From the NCBI GenBank assembly GCA_024734555.1, contig JANPWX010000081.1, positions 3,806,825 through 3,870,824 of the forward strand: a stretch of 64,000 nt of DNA, given 5' to 3'. The stretch is from Trochalopteron elliotii (taxonomy: Eukaryota; Chordata; Aves; Passeriformes; Leiothrichidae). The translations under genes were made by a program, and so were the position numbers. This document shows positions 33,821 through 44,380 of the stretch, in pieces (the stretch's first letter is position 1; the number at the start of each line of letters is the position of its first letter). The notes beneath the pieces were generated by a model, which was not told the origin of the DNA, ran no database searches, and was given only the letters and a program-made list of their open reading frames with translations.

Positions 33821-36800
33821 AAACTGATAGGTTGGAAAATTGTAGTTTCTAATTTTCTAAGGAAATTAAGGTTTTGGGCAGAATTCTATCAAGAAAGAAT
33901 GATAACATGGAATGCAGAGGAGGATGGTATGACTGATAACACTAGAGAAATTAAAGTAGCTACTGAGTAACTACTGAGTAAGAATTGAGGAAAAATTCCT
34001 GAATGTGCTTGGCTGCAGCATCTTCCTACCTAGACAACTCAGTAATCACTTTTATGTCTATATTTATGGGTTTTTTAAAATCCTTCAAACCATTTCTTTG
34101 TACTATATGTAGCAATAATATTGTTACTACCAATATAAAAAGTAATTAATATATATGTTACATGCATATGTTAGAATGTAGGTTATTGAGAAAGCATGCT
34201 TGATGTCAAATGTGTGGAATTACATGTTAAGGTGGCATACTCTATTTTTAAATTATTGAAATAAAATTTAATAATTTTATTTTTCTCCAAAGATTAGCAC
34301 TTCATAGCCTTTTTTTATAGTAGAGGGAATGAGTATATAGGAAGATAAATATTTCTAGTGTCACAGGGGGTCGATCTCCATGACTTGTAGCTCCACTGGC
34401 ATTCCCCCTCAATCTTCTTGCTTCTCCAGATGATTATAGATCAATGTTTAGATTTGTGAATAATTTCCTTGCATAAAACTTTATTCATTATTGGATTTCG
34501 GCCACCAGTGATGCATCACCTAATTCCACCTTTACTACACAAACAGTAGTGTGCAGACCCTCCATGCTGTGTATCAACAAGAAAGAAAGCAAACTAGAAA
34601 GTCCATAAAAAGAGTTTTGATTTTCAGACATTATCCCAGTTCTGTGATTATTTATATTGACTATAATTTCCCTCATTTCACGCAAATCAAATAAAGATAC
34701 ATATCTTTAAATCAAATATTTCTCTACTTTGACTGAAAAAAGTGGAGTAAGGCTGGTGGCTTTTATCAATCTGTTTCTGAAAAATGCAGCAAACATCAAT
34801 CAAAGGCTGGCAAAATGGTAAATCTCCCTTAACGTTTTACAAGTTCCTTCATTATTTCTTGTTCCTGAGCTGAGCAATGAAATTGAGCACATCTTCCCCA
34901 GGCTTCATTTCACATCTCTCTTCTAATAAGCCCCAGCCTAAGTCATTGGCTTCCTTATATTACTGAGATTTGTTTATAATTTCCACAACAGGTAGGCTGA
35001 ATTTAGCAATTTGGTGCAAATGTGTGGATCAATATATCAAAGCAGTAAATGCTGAGCACTCTCTCCCACTACTCGGGCACTGGCAGTTTATTTCCAATTG
35101 GATTTCTTCTTCCAAGGGAAACATTTCAACTAACTTGTGATGGAAAACTTTCTGAAGGAAAGAGACAGTGGCCCACACCAGAGGCCTAAGTCAGAGCAAA
35201 ATCCCCACCCATGGTTGGGGTCTGAAGTCCCTCTCTGAGAGTTGGAGCACTTTCTGAAAAGAGCTTCTGTTGATTTTCCTCCAAAATGAACTGAGTTCTG
35301 GCATAAAAAACTACAATGAGTGGAAACCAAGGCTGCTGTCAGAAAAAGAGTTTAATTTCTAAGCAGCACTACTGCTCTGAGCCAGCTCACTAATGGAAAC
35401 ACAGCTAAAGTTTACATAAAGACCCTTTGAAAGAATTTCTGCTGAGGTCATGTAGTAAACGCAAATTAGAGTGGAATATATCTTTCCTTATCAATATCTC
35501 AATCTAATTTTCCCTTTCATATGATTCTACGACTCTTTGATCAGGCAGCATTCACCCTCAGTAGCTCTTTAGACAGCACAAAATTGGGCAGGGTGCTTGA
35601 CAGAGCATATGAGGGTCCTGCCATTGAAGAACCCTCTCACAGACCAGAAAAATAGGTCGGCACAAATCTCACAAAGCTGAGCATAGGGAATTTCCAAGTC
35701 TTGCATCATTTTTCCTTTGTAGTTATGATCAGAAATCAAGTGCTCCATATATAATTTAAAAATAAACAAATAAATAGAATTAGGTTTGAATTTACACAGA
35801 TTTAAGAACTGCATTAGAAAAAAATAAAGTAAAAGAGATTGATTTTTTTTAATCTTATGTATTTTAAGCAAAAAAAGGACATAAAAAACGTGTTATAATA
35901 TACTGTCATTGAAATATTGCTAGGTACTGCAATTTGCCCTGGACAGAAGCAGTTCAACAAGTTCAGGGTCAGCAGAAGGGATAGTGAGGGGAAGAACACA
36001 CTCTAAACCACTCTGGTGATTTCCTGTGGCAATTGGTAAATTTTAATCAAGAATTTTGAAATGTTTTCCTGATACAAAAAACTTTTAGGTGCCTTTTGAG
36101 ACCAGATTGATGCCACCCTACTGATTTTTTCACAAAATACGAACACAGTGATATTTCTCCTGTTATTTCCAGATGCAGATGACATACAGAAAGTCAAATA
36201 TGCCATGTATTATGTGTGATTACAGCAAGTTTAGCAGGTCCCCTTATATGATAAAAGGTACTAATGAAGCACTGAAAGGGACTGTAAAATTATCCATTAC
36301 TGCAGGAATGGAGAAAGGAAAAAAAAAAAAAGGGATGGGTTTTAATGAACTGGAATAAACTGTTCTGACATGGCTTTCAGCTACAGGTGGGTCTCAGAGC
36401 AGGCGAGTTTTTCAGTGGTAATATCAGGCACAACTGAATGAAATGAAAGACAGGAGGAAATTACTGGCATGTCAGAGATCAGATTTGATAAAGCCCTCCC
36501 AAAATCTGGAGAAAGATATGAAAAGGGGGGAGTATTTTAGAATAATTTTAAAGGAACATGAAGTCTAAGTCAGAAACAATCATTTCACTGTATAGCATGA
36601 CCTTCTTCATGGCTGAGATTGTCAGTGTCTTGCACTTCTTATGAGGTCTATGCATAAAGTAATGGTAGAAAATTTAGAGATTCCTTTCCATCAAAGCAGT
36701 TAAATATGTTTGATGAGCAAGACTGTTTTCAAAACACACTTCTATGAAGGAATGGAAATGTACAGATGTAGACACACTTCAAGGTAACCTGACCCCAGGC

Positions 36801-37811
36801 TCCCTTCCATGCTGTTTTGCTGTAGTCTCTCTGAAGGCAGCACTGCAATGAAGTTTTTCACTAAACCTACCAATTTGTGTGATAACATGTCCCCAGATTT
36901 TGTACTCTTGTCCATCAAACCCAGCACATGGTCAGAGTGTGCTCTCATGTGGAACACATCCCCCTGTTCCCTTAGCATGGAAATGGGAGTGAAACAGAGT
37001 GTAGAGGAGCCAGCACGTGCCAAGTCTTGCCTGATATGAGGGTATGAGGTGGCCAAGGACAGCAGTAAGCATCACAAAGCACTCTGGCTGTGTTTTATGG
37101 ACATGGTGGAAAAGAGTTGTTTGTTCTCTCTGGAACAAGTTTTTCACACTTTCACAAACAGAATATGTCCTGTCCAATCTTATTCCAAAAAGTCCTTGAA
37201 AGTTCATATCTGAAATAGAATATCATGAAAAAAATACCCATGCAACAGCCATCTCTCTTGAACATGTCACTGATCCTCCAAACTACCTGTGTGCTGTATG
37301 TCACCTTGAGATGTTCACAAAGAAGTGGCTTCCCAGTTTCTCATGGGCTCACATCAGCCTTTCCATACAGTAATTCACTGTACAATAGCAGATCTGATTG
37401 GTGAGGCTCTCACCACTACTATTACCTGGTGGGATTTTTCTAATGCTCTTTGATGCTCTGAATTAACACGTTTCCTCTGCAGCGTCCTTAAGAGTCAGAA
37501 CCTAATAGACTGTAACTCTTGTCACCACTGTACTAAAACCTACCTGGTTTCTGCACTTGCATGTGTAATTAGGACTATCAGTCTCTTTAATTGCCCTCCA
37601 CTAAATAACCCCTTCTCACTTGAGCTAGTATTTTTTCTTCTGGGACTTTCTGCCTGCTGGTATTGACAATGTGCAGCCATCTCATCAGGATGACATACCA
37701 GGGCTGCAGGAATAGCACTGGTGACTGCCATTTCATGCTTCATTACAGCTGTGCATCTGAAATCATAACACTAATTAGCAAACAAGTCTCATCTACACCT
37801 GCCTGCATGAT
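33821..37811. other. AT-rich DNA, nothing firm
   Basis: About 4 kb. A 13-base A run lies at 36319-36331. The 104-codon minus frame at 36742-37056 and its plus-strand partner have no recognisable domain. A short direct repeat, CTACTGAGTAA, occurs at about 33960-33980. Confidence 0.55.
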
Positions 37812-37900
37812 GCAGAATAAGATCACTGGCAGGCTGAACACAGCCAAATTAAAGCACTTTACCATACAGTAGAATGGTCAGTACAGTGGCCTTATTCTGC
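37812..37900. repeat. Imperfect inverted repeat, 17-bp arms
   Basis: GCAGAATAAGATCACTG (37812-37828) and CAGTGGCCTTATTCTGC (37884-37900) are reverse complements at 15 of 17 positions, separated by 55 bases. A competing small hairpin, GCCTGC (37801-37806) with GCAGGC (37829-37834), overlaps the left arm. No target duplication or transposon terminus is visible. Confidence 0.85.
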
Positions 37901-38059
37901 CTATAACAACTGTACCGTTTTGCTCTTGTAAACTCACTATTTTAGATGATATTAGGATAAGATTTACCCTGCTCCTGTTTTCTCCTAATAACATCTTTGC
38001 AGATAACTTTACAAGTGAATTGATTAGTTATTGTAACTTGATCAGTTCAACATCTTGCT

Positions 38060-38112
38060 CCTATAGTATGTATTTTCCTATAGTATGTATTTTATATGTA
38101 GTATGTATTTTC
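38060..38112 (+). repeat. 17-bp tandem repeat, about three copies
   Basis: CCTATAGTATGTATTTT is repeated perfectly at 38060-38076 and 38077-38093. A third, diverged copy follows (ATATGTAGTATGTATTTTC). Confidence 0.93.
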
Positions 38113-39862
38113 ACTAATTTTTAGTCAAAATCAGTTCAAACAAGTCCACAAATAGCTCATGTGTGTCTATTCATACACCACAGAAGGAAATAATTTATAA
38201 TAGCTTTACCTTGTACATTCACTGGAGATGAATAAGGGACTTTCCCTATGTTTGTATATATTAAAAGTGATATCCCTGTTAATTTCATTTACCCACCCAT
38301 TAATAAAAAAACCTGACATGTATCCTGCAATCTCATATAATTTAACCTCAGCATGGCTGTGGAAAATTGCACAAGTCATCACTGCCATTCTTCATGTTTA
38401 GCATTGGGGTGCAGAGAGCCTATGACTTGCCTTAGGTATCAAAGTCAGGCTCTGAGACAGAGCTGGGAATAGACCTTAGATTTACAGTCTCACAGCCCAC
38501 TGCTCTGACTGAATAAATCTCTGCTTCTTCTTTAGCCACTGTAGGGAACACTACAGTACAAGTGCCCTAGCCAGTGAAAGGAACTTTCAGGAAAAGATGT
38601 ATCTGTTAATTATTATCTGTTAGGTGGGGGGTTTTTACAACATCTGTGGTTAGAAGTCATTTCTGTTATGAGCTCTTCCACAAAAGACTACTTCTGGAAA
38701 CCCCTTGGTCCCACAGTGCTTATGATGAGGATACTAAAAACAGAACAGGTGAATCTAAAATGTCAGATCATTCCAAAATCCAAAGTCTAATCTTCTTGAC
38801 TTCAGAAAAAAATATCTTCATCACATAACACAGCAAATACATGAAGAGTTATCAGGTAGTCCTGGGAAAAAGAAATCACTCCAAGCAAAATCATTGTTGG
38901 ATTTTCTTAAAAAAAAAAAAATTCCCTATCACTAACCAAAACAAACAAACAAAACTAAACTAAACTCTGAAGAAATTACAGTTTTCTGCAGAACTTGAAG
39001 ACAGAAATCTATCCATCCTCCTCAATATTTTGCATTTGGGAATCCTCACTGCTAGGTACATTATGTTAAAGCCAATGGAATTCCAAAGACAGATGCTTTC
39101 TACAATACTGGCAGAGAGCAAAAGGTGTGGAGGTTAGTACCACACCAGTGAATCCAACCACACCCGGATGTCTCACAGCCCTGACCCTGCAAGTGTGTCC
39201 CCAGTCCTGCTGCTCTGGGTCAGGGCAGTGACAGTCTGAACAGCCAGGACAGCACAGCTCTGTGTCCAGGACCCTGCCACGTCACCACAGCATGACTGTG
39301 GGGGCCAATATTGGGAAATTAAGGAAGTTACTCTTCTTTGGCAGTTTTTATAAACCCTTATCTTCCCTTTTTGCCCCAGCACAACAGCTGGATCCAGCCA
39401 AACAATATTTAAGGCGAGCAGTCCCAGAGTCCCAGTGCACCAAAGTGACATTGGGCACTGTTAGCTCTCTCCATAACTTCTCCACTCTCCAGGTATATGT
39501 GAGTGTGTTGTCAGAATATGACAGCAATAACCACTGCACCCTCATGTTTTCAATATGAGGACACCTCCACTAATGTGATACAGGAAGCAATTCATTATTT
39601 TCAGTGTGCTGTTCAAGGGGCCAGGAGCCTTGTGCTGGAGGCTCTCTCTGCTCAGGCTGTGTGCAGAGAGGAGCAACAGCATTTTACACTTGCAGTGCCT
39701 CATTCTGCCCCAGGAAAATGGATCCAGGGGAGGCTGGGCAATCAATCCCCGTGAATATGCCTCTGAGAAGAGCGACATTTGAGGGTTTTATGCTGAAAAA
39801 ACCTTGATTTTCCTATGCTATATGAAGTCTAATCCTTCATTTAAAAGTCTTGCTCTACTCAC
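38113..39862. other. Mixed DNA with a GC-richer patch at 39.2-39.75 kb
   Basis: A 13-base A run lies at 38909-38921. From 39160 to 39760 the base composition is richer in C and G, and open frames of 65-98 codons overlap on both strands without recognisable domains. A TATTTAAG element at about 39405 and a CCAAAC just before it could be promoter-like, but nothing else supports a gene start. Confidence 0.45.
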
Positions 39863-40036
39863 CTGTAACACAAAAAAAATACCAGCTAATGCAGTGCAGC
39901 CTGATAAATGATGACAGCGATTAGATTGCTTACAGATTTGTTCTCCTGAGGAGGCTCCAGTGCTGTAATCGACTCTCTCCTTGAGATCTCTTTGTAGAAA
40001 GCCAAGTTGCCAGTCTAAATCAAATCTATTGATTAT
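39863..40036 (-). CDS. Exon-like open segment on the minus strand (unidentified)
   Basis: Read on the minus strand, an acceptor (TTTATTATATTGCTGCAG) precedes position 40036 and a good donor (TTACAG/GTGAGT) follows position 39863. The 174 bases between are open in one frame for exactly 58 codons, so the segment would be a symmetrical phase-0 exon. The product begins IINRFDLDWQLGFLQRDLKE, has a polar middle with three Cys in about 14 residues (near CKQSNRCHHLSGC), and ends in a hydrophobic AGIFFVLQ. I do not recognise it. The 75-codon frame around it has its own ATG four codons upstream of the exon, so an accidental frame is also possible. The pyrimidine tract is poor, which lowers confidence. 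Confidence 0.2.
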
Positions 40037-41816
40037 CTGCAGCAATATAATAAATGAAATTTAAAATAACTTGACTCTAAGAGAAACAAGTCAAGGAAAA
40101 AAAAAGCTAAGTAAAAGATTTCTGTTGCAAATGTTTTTGAATTTCCTGCAGATGCAAGAAAATTTGGTGTAAACTTTAGATTTTTGACCAAAACATTGTT
40201 TCTAAACGACTATACTATTTTGGACTTCCATCATTTTTAAATTTCTCACTATCATTGAAGCTGAAATAAAATGTACAATATTTTGTTGTTCCTTATGGTT
40301 TCTGGGATGTCTTTAATGAGCCAAATATATTGCAAAGATTTTAGGGAAGCAAGACAGCCCTTTCTATCCACAGACCATTTACCAGAGTTATTCAGCATAT
40401 TATATACTTTGAAAATAAAAGGTCACTGCTGGATAAAGGAATGGTTCTCAAATGATTTAGCTGATTCTGAGACATGGCCACAAATGTCATCAGTTAGATT
40501 GTGAAACCGTTCCTAAGGGATTTTAAATCTGTGAATGTAGAAGAAATTTATATATCAGAAATCTGTAATTGATACAATATTCATTACTTTCTGATGGTTA
40601 TATGTAAACGATACAGCACAAAACTACTGTAAAAGTGAAAGCTTGTTTTATTTTAAAGGAAGCCCACATAATAAAATTCTATTCTTATATAATGTGAGAA
40701 ATTTTATATTTGTAGAAAAAGTCAAAGTTGCTTTTGTAACCTGTGAATAGGAATTCCTATTTCCTAAAGCAGAATTCATTAATTTTGTTCGTGCAATCTA
40801 CACACACAGGCAACTTTGAGACTTTGGAAGCAGAAAAATTTCGGATTTATTTATTTAATAGTTTTTATTTTGTTTCCATTTGTCTGACCTCATGTTTATT
40901 AAACTTTGAAGCAGTTTTGCTATGAAAAACTGATTTAAATTTCTTTAAAACCATCAGTAGGTCCATTCCAGTAAATTTCAGGTTTGCTTATTTGTTGATC
41001 TATAAGATGAAGTTCCTGACAGAAGCGATGATTTGATTCATGCTGTGAAATGCAAGGCTGCTGACACAGGCAAACCCTCTGGATGCTGGGGAGCACAAGC
41101 CATGCCCCGTTCTACAGAAGCTCCAGCTCATCCCAACAGGGTGAGTTAAGGATATTGTTTATTCAATAATTCACTGCTTTAATTGCACTGAGCATGTTAT
41201 GCATCATGGATTTTAACTCGGGGTTTTGTTTGTGTGCTCATGGTACCAGCACAGCCCATCAAGATCTGTACAAAAGCTGAGTAGGAAATGTCAGGTGCTG
41301 CCTATCAGCTATTTTGTAATACCTAGCCAGTGCCTCTCCTCCATTTGCTTGCTCTCCTTTAGAGCTTTATTCATTGAAGCAGAAGCAAAAAAGACCTATT
41401 AGGGCACTCATAAATAAAATCAACACTCCAGTGACTGGACAAGCTGCTGGAATTTTTTTTTCTCCACAGCATGTATGAAAATTTTTATCAAGGGAAAGTA
41501 TTTCAGAACATTAATTCATTTTCCTTAGGTCGGTAGCACTGGGTTCTCCCCTATCTTCCCAGCCCTGCATTTAACAGCTTCAGTGGATCTGGGACAGGTC
41601 CCTGGTGCACAAGTGCTGTATCCTGATGTAGAACTGCTTCAGCTGCTTGCCTGTACATTTGTCTCTGAATTGTGCTGTCAACTTGTCACTCTTTACTCTA
41701 GTTACATCCTTTACGATTACTCTATACTCATCTTCAGTCCCAAACACCCTATTTTGTTTTTCAAATAATCATTATTCTTCTTTACATGGTACCCAACAGT
41801 GCACGACATTACTCTT
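40037..41816. other. AT-rich DNA with a possible short exon
   Basis: Mostly unique. A small GC-richer interval, 41070-41140, bounded by GACACAG and CAGG/GTGAGT, is open in all three frames (see findings). Confidence 0.5.
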
Positions 41817-41996
41817 AGATGTTTATTACTGTTTATTATTATTATTATTGCTAGATATTTATTTACTATTAGATATTTATCTGCTGCTAGATGTTTATTA
41901 TTTTATATGTTTATTACTATTATATTATTATTGTTAGTTGTTTACTATTGTTAGATACTTATCTGTTATTGAATACCTATTATTAGTAGATATTTA
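41817..41996 (+). repeat. 18-bp-period minisatellite, AGATATTTAT type
   Basis: AGAT-headed units recur at 41817, 41853, 41871, 41889, 41953 and 41988, with related units at 41936 (AGTTGTTTAC) and 41971 (GAATACCTAT). Spacings are 36, 18, 18, 47, 17, 18 and 17, close to multiples of 18. The clearest units are AGATATTTATTTACTATT and AGATATTTATCTGCTGCT. Because 18 is six codons, one frame reads as repeated LLLDIY hexapeptides, an effect of the array and not a gene. TTA slippage (TTATTATTATTATT) is superimposed. The array ends just before a retroviral polypurine tract. Confidence 0.85.
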
Positions 41997-42005
41997 GAAT
42001 AGAGA

Positions 42006-42048
42006 CTTGACAAGGAAAAGGCCTTGTCAAGCCTCTAAAGGGGGGAAA
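42006..42048 (+). other. Hairpin and polypurine tract of a retroviral 3' end
   Basis: CTTGACAAGG (42006-42015) and CCTTGTCAAG (42022-42031) form a perfect 10-bp stem with a 6-base loop. Six bases later AAAGGGGGGAAA (42037-42048) abuts the first base of the LTR. A purine run touching the LTR start is the expected polypurine tract that primes plus-strand DNA synthesis in retroviruses. Its presence says this LTR is the 3' copy or a recombinant retaining internal sequence. No larger internal region is recognisable to the left. Confidence 0.7.
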
Positions 42049-42495
42049 TGATGCCTTAAGTTTTAGCTTTCATATATTTCAGATTCTGTGCTGCCTAGGG
42101 GTGTAGCTCTGAGCCTCATACTAAATGTCAGTAAGTTCTCTACACAGAGTAGGTAGACAAAACAAATCCTTTTCTTGACGGAGACCAAGGACAACAAGTA
42201 CAAGTTTCAGGCTCAAAAGCATAAAAAATGGTGGGCTGAAGAAGGAAAACAAGAAGGATGGGACTTCATAATCTGAAGCTGTAATTAGACAATTAACCCC
42301 TACATGCAAATGGACCAAAACTTATAAAAGTGTGAAACCTTGTTGTCCATTTTGTGACCATTTTGGGTCCATCTTGGGTGTAGCCCTGGCCGGGCTCTTG
42401 TGCTGCCCAAGGTGTATCCTTAAAGACCTTTCAATAACCTTTTATTCTCTAGCTCTGTCCAGTCTCTGTTCCAGGTGAGCCTTCCCAAGGCATCA
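42049..42495 (+). mobile_element. Endogenous retrovirus LTR with intact termini
   Basis: A 447-bp block that starts TGATGCCTT and ends AAGGCATCA, a perfect 9-bp terminal inverted repeat with the obligatory TG/CA ends. Promoter-like TATAAAA lies at 42323-42329. Downstream are C/T-rich sequence and TTTCAATAACCTTTTATTCT, where an AATAAC stands in for the usual AATAAA. A CATTTTGTGACCATTTTGGG direct repeat lies between them. This layout (U3, TATA about 170 bases before the end, R, U5) is that of a gamma-like avian ERV LTR. A polypurine tract directly to the left and no matching 5-base duplication (GGAAA against CTTGT) argue for the 3' LTR of a truncated provirus and not a clean solo LTR. I cannot give a family name. 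Confidence 0.88.
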
Positions 42496-44362
42496 CTTGT
42501 ACAGACATAGTTGGAACTTAGAATACTGAGAATGGAATAGTTAAAGTGCATCTCCTAGGAAAATCTCTTTACTGTTTTCAGTAAGCAGCTACCTCTCCTT
42601 GTTGACTCAATGACTGACTGTCAGGCAATATTTTTGAATGAGGACCATATCTGTAGTCTCACATCTATGGATCTTTTCTACTTTTTGTTTTCGTCTCTCC
42701 TTATTCCCCCCCTCCCACAAAAATTACAATATTCTCTGAAAGGGATGGAAAGTGAGTCCAGATTCTTGATATTTTTATCTAGACAAGTTCTTCACATGGC
42801 ACATGGTAATACTTTGAAAAAGTGTTGTAGGCAAATGCTTTATTGAAGTACTTTTTTTATAAGCTATGCAAAGATAAAGTGGCAAGGTTTATGAAGGAAA
42901 ACAGAATACTGTATTAAATCCATTTGTTGCTTCTTAACAGATACCACAAACTTCTTAGTTGCAAATGAGTCTTGGCTATTCCCCACAGAATATTTCAGTT
43001 GCATACTTGTTCTCGTTCTTTTGTTTTGGTCATCTCTTTTCTCCTTCAATAATTTTTGCATTATTCCATAAAAATATTCATCTGGATGCCCAAAATGTCT
43101 TACTTTTCTAACTCATCAACTCACACTTCACAAATAATGGAGTTTTCAGCTCCATCAATCATGCTGAATTGCTGTAAGCCTACAATGTTCATGGCTGTGG
43201 AATCAAAATATATTTGGTCATTTGTTATATATTTCATGAAATAATTTAGACTGCTGCATAATGCAATGTATCTGTTTTATGCATCATTGTGTTCTTTATA
43301 CAGATTGAACTTGTCTGAATATGGAGAGATTTGGTAAGTTAACAGTCTCAGCATCTGAAAGCCTGCAAACTCATTTTTATACACTGAAGTAATGTGAAAT
43401 GGCAACGAGCAGAAAAAGAACAACTGAGCACAGTTCTAAGAGAAAAAAATGAATTTCTGAGAGCCTCTTGAATTGTTAAATGCAGACTTCAGGGTTTGAT
43501 TTTCTTTCTTATTTTCTGCTTTCTGAAAATGGGAATATGGGGTTTCTTGAATCTGTGGAAACTTAAATTGCTGCAGATCTGCTTTAATATTTGTGAGGGG
43601 AAAGCTCTACCCACCACATGACAGCCTCAAAGGTTCATTTAACAACACTATAGCAACCAGTAAATAATTAAACACAATGCTCTGTCTCAAACACCAAAGC
43701 TAAAGAGACAGGGATAATGAGAGGGTCCTTGGGCAAAGGACACAGATTACATTAAATCATTGTTATATTATTTTCCACATGGATATTTCTTACTTTCTTT
43801 CATTTCAGCTGTTCTTTTTTAACTAAGGCACAGAGACACTTGTGGAAAGTACATCATAATGTCAACGAAATAAGAAAGGCTGAATTCTGCATGCAGAGAG
43901 ATACTGAGCATTGACACCAGCTGGGGGAAGTTTAAGGGCAGACATGGCAAGGCTGGCTCAGCTGACAGGTGGAAAATGTTTTAGCTGAACTTTCTAAATT
44001 GATTCTGTACAAAATTAACCCTGTAGATGATCCCCTACAAATATGATCCTTTGCTGCTGTGAGAAGACAAGGGCAGCATACATACCTGGAGTAACTCCTT
44101 GTATCTGAATTTGGCTTCTGTTAAGCTGGTGACACCAGCCACAATAATTTACCTTGTCCACAGAATGAATGGCAGTGAATCAGAAGGAAAACGAATTTTG
44201 GTAAGGACTTTGGCCCCATTCTTTGTGTAGACAGAGTGCAATCACATAACAATTGGTTTACTTCAAGAGGGAAGTTGGCAACTCATGAATGCAGAGGTTT
44301 CTCCTTGAGGCCATTCAGTGAAGGGCCATTGGGAACACGATGAGAACTTGCACCTGTCCAGA
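42496..44362. other. AT-rich DNA, nothing firm
   Basis: Two small splice-bounded intervals (43304-43333 and 44164-44200) are discussed under findings. Otherwise unique sequence with short frames. Confidence 0.55.
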
Positions 44363-44380
44363 AGGAAAGGTACCTTTCCT
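44363..44380. repeat. Perfect 18-bp palindrome
   Basis: AGGAAAGGTACCTTTCCT is identical to its reverse complement. It sits between TTGCACCTGTCC and GCACCTACCTGG, so a CACCT word flanks both sides. No spacer. Confidence 0.95.

Noticed and set aside
37812..37900. Inverted repeat as a DNA-transposon (MITE) pair of termini
   Set aside because: The CACTG/CAGTG ends point inward, and no target duplication flanks the outer ends.
41647..41937. Frame ending in repeated LLLDIY hexapeptides
   Set aside because: The repeats are the translation of an 18-bp AT-rich minisatellite. The upstream part has no known domain.
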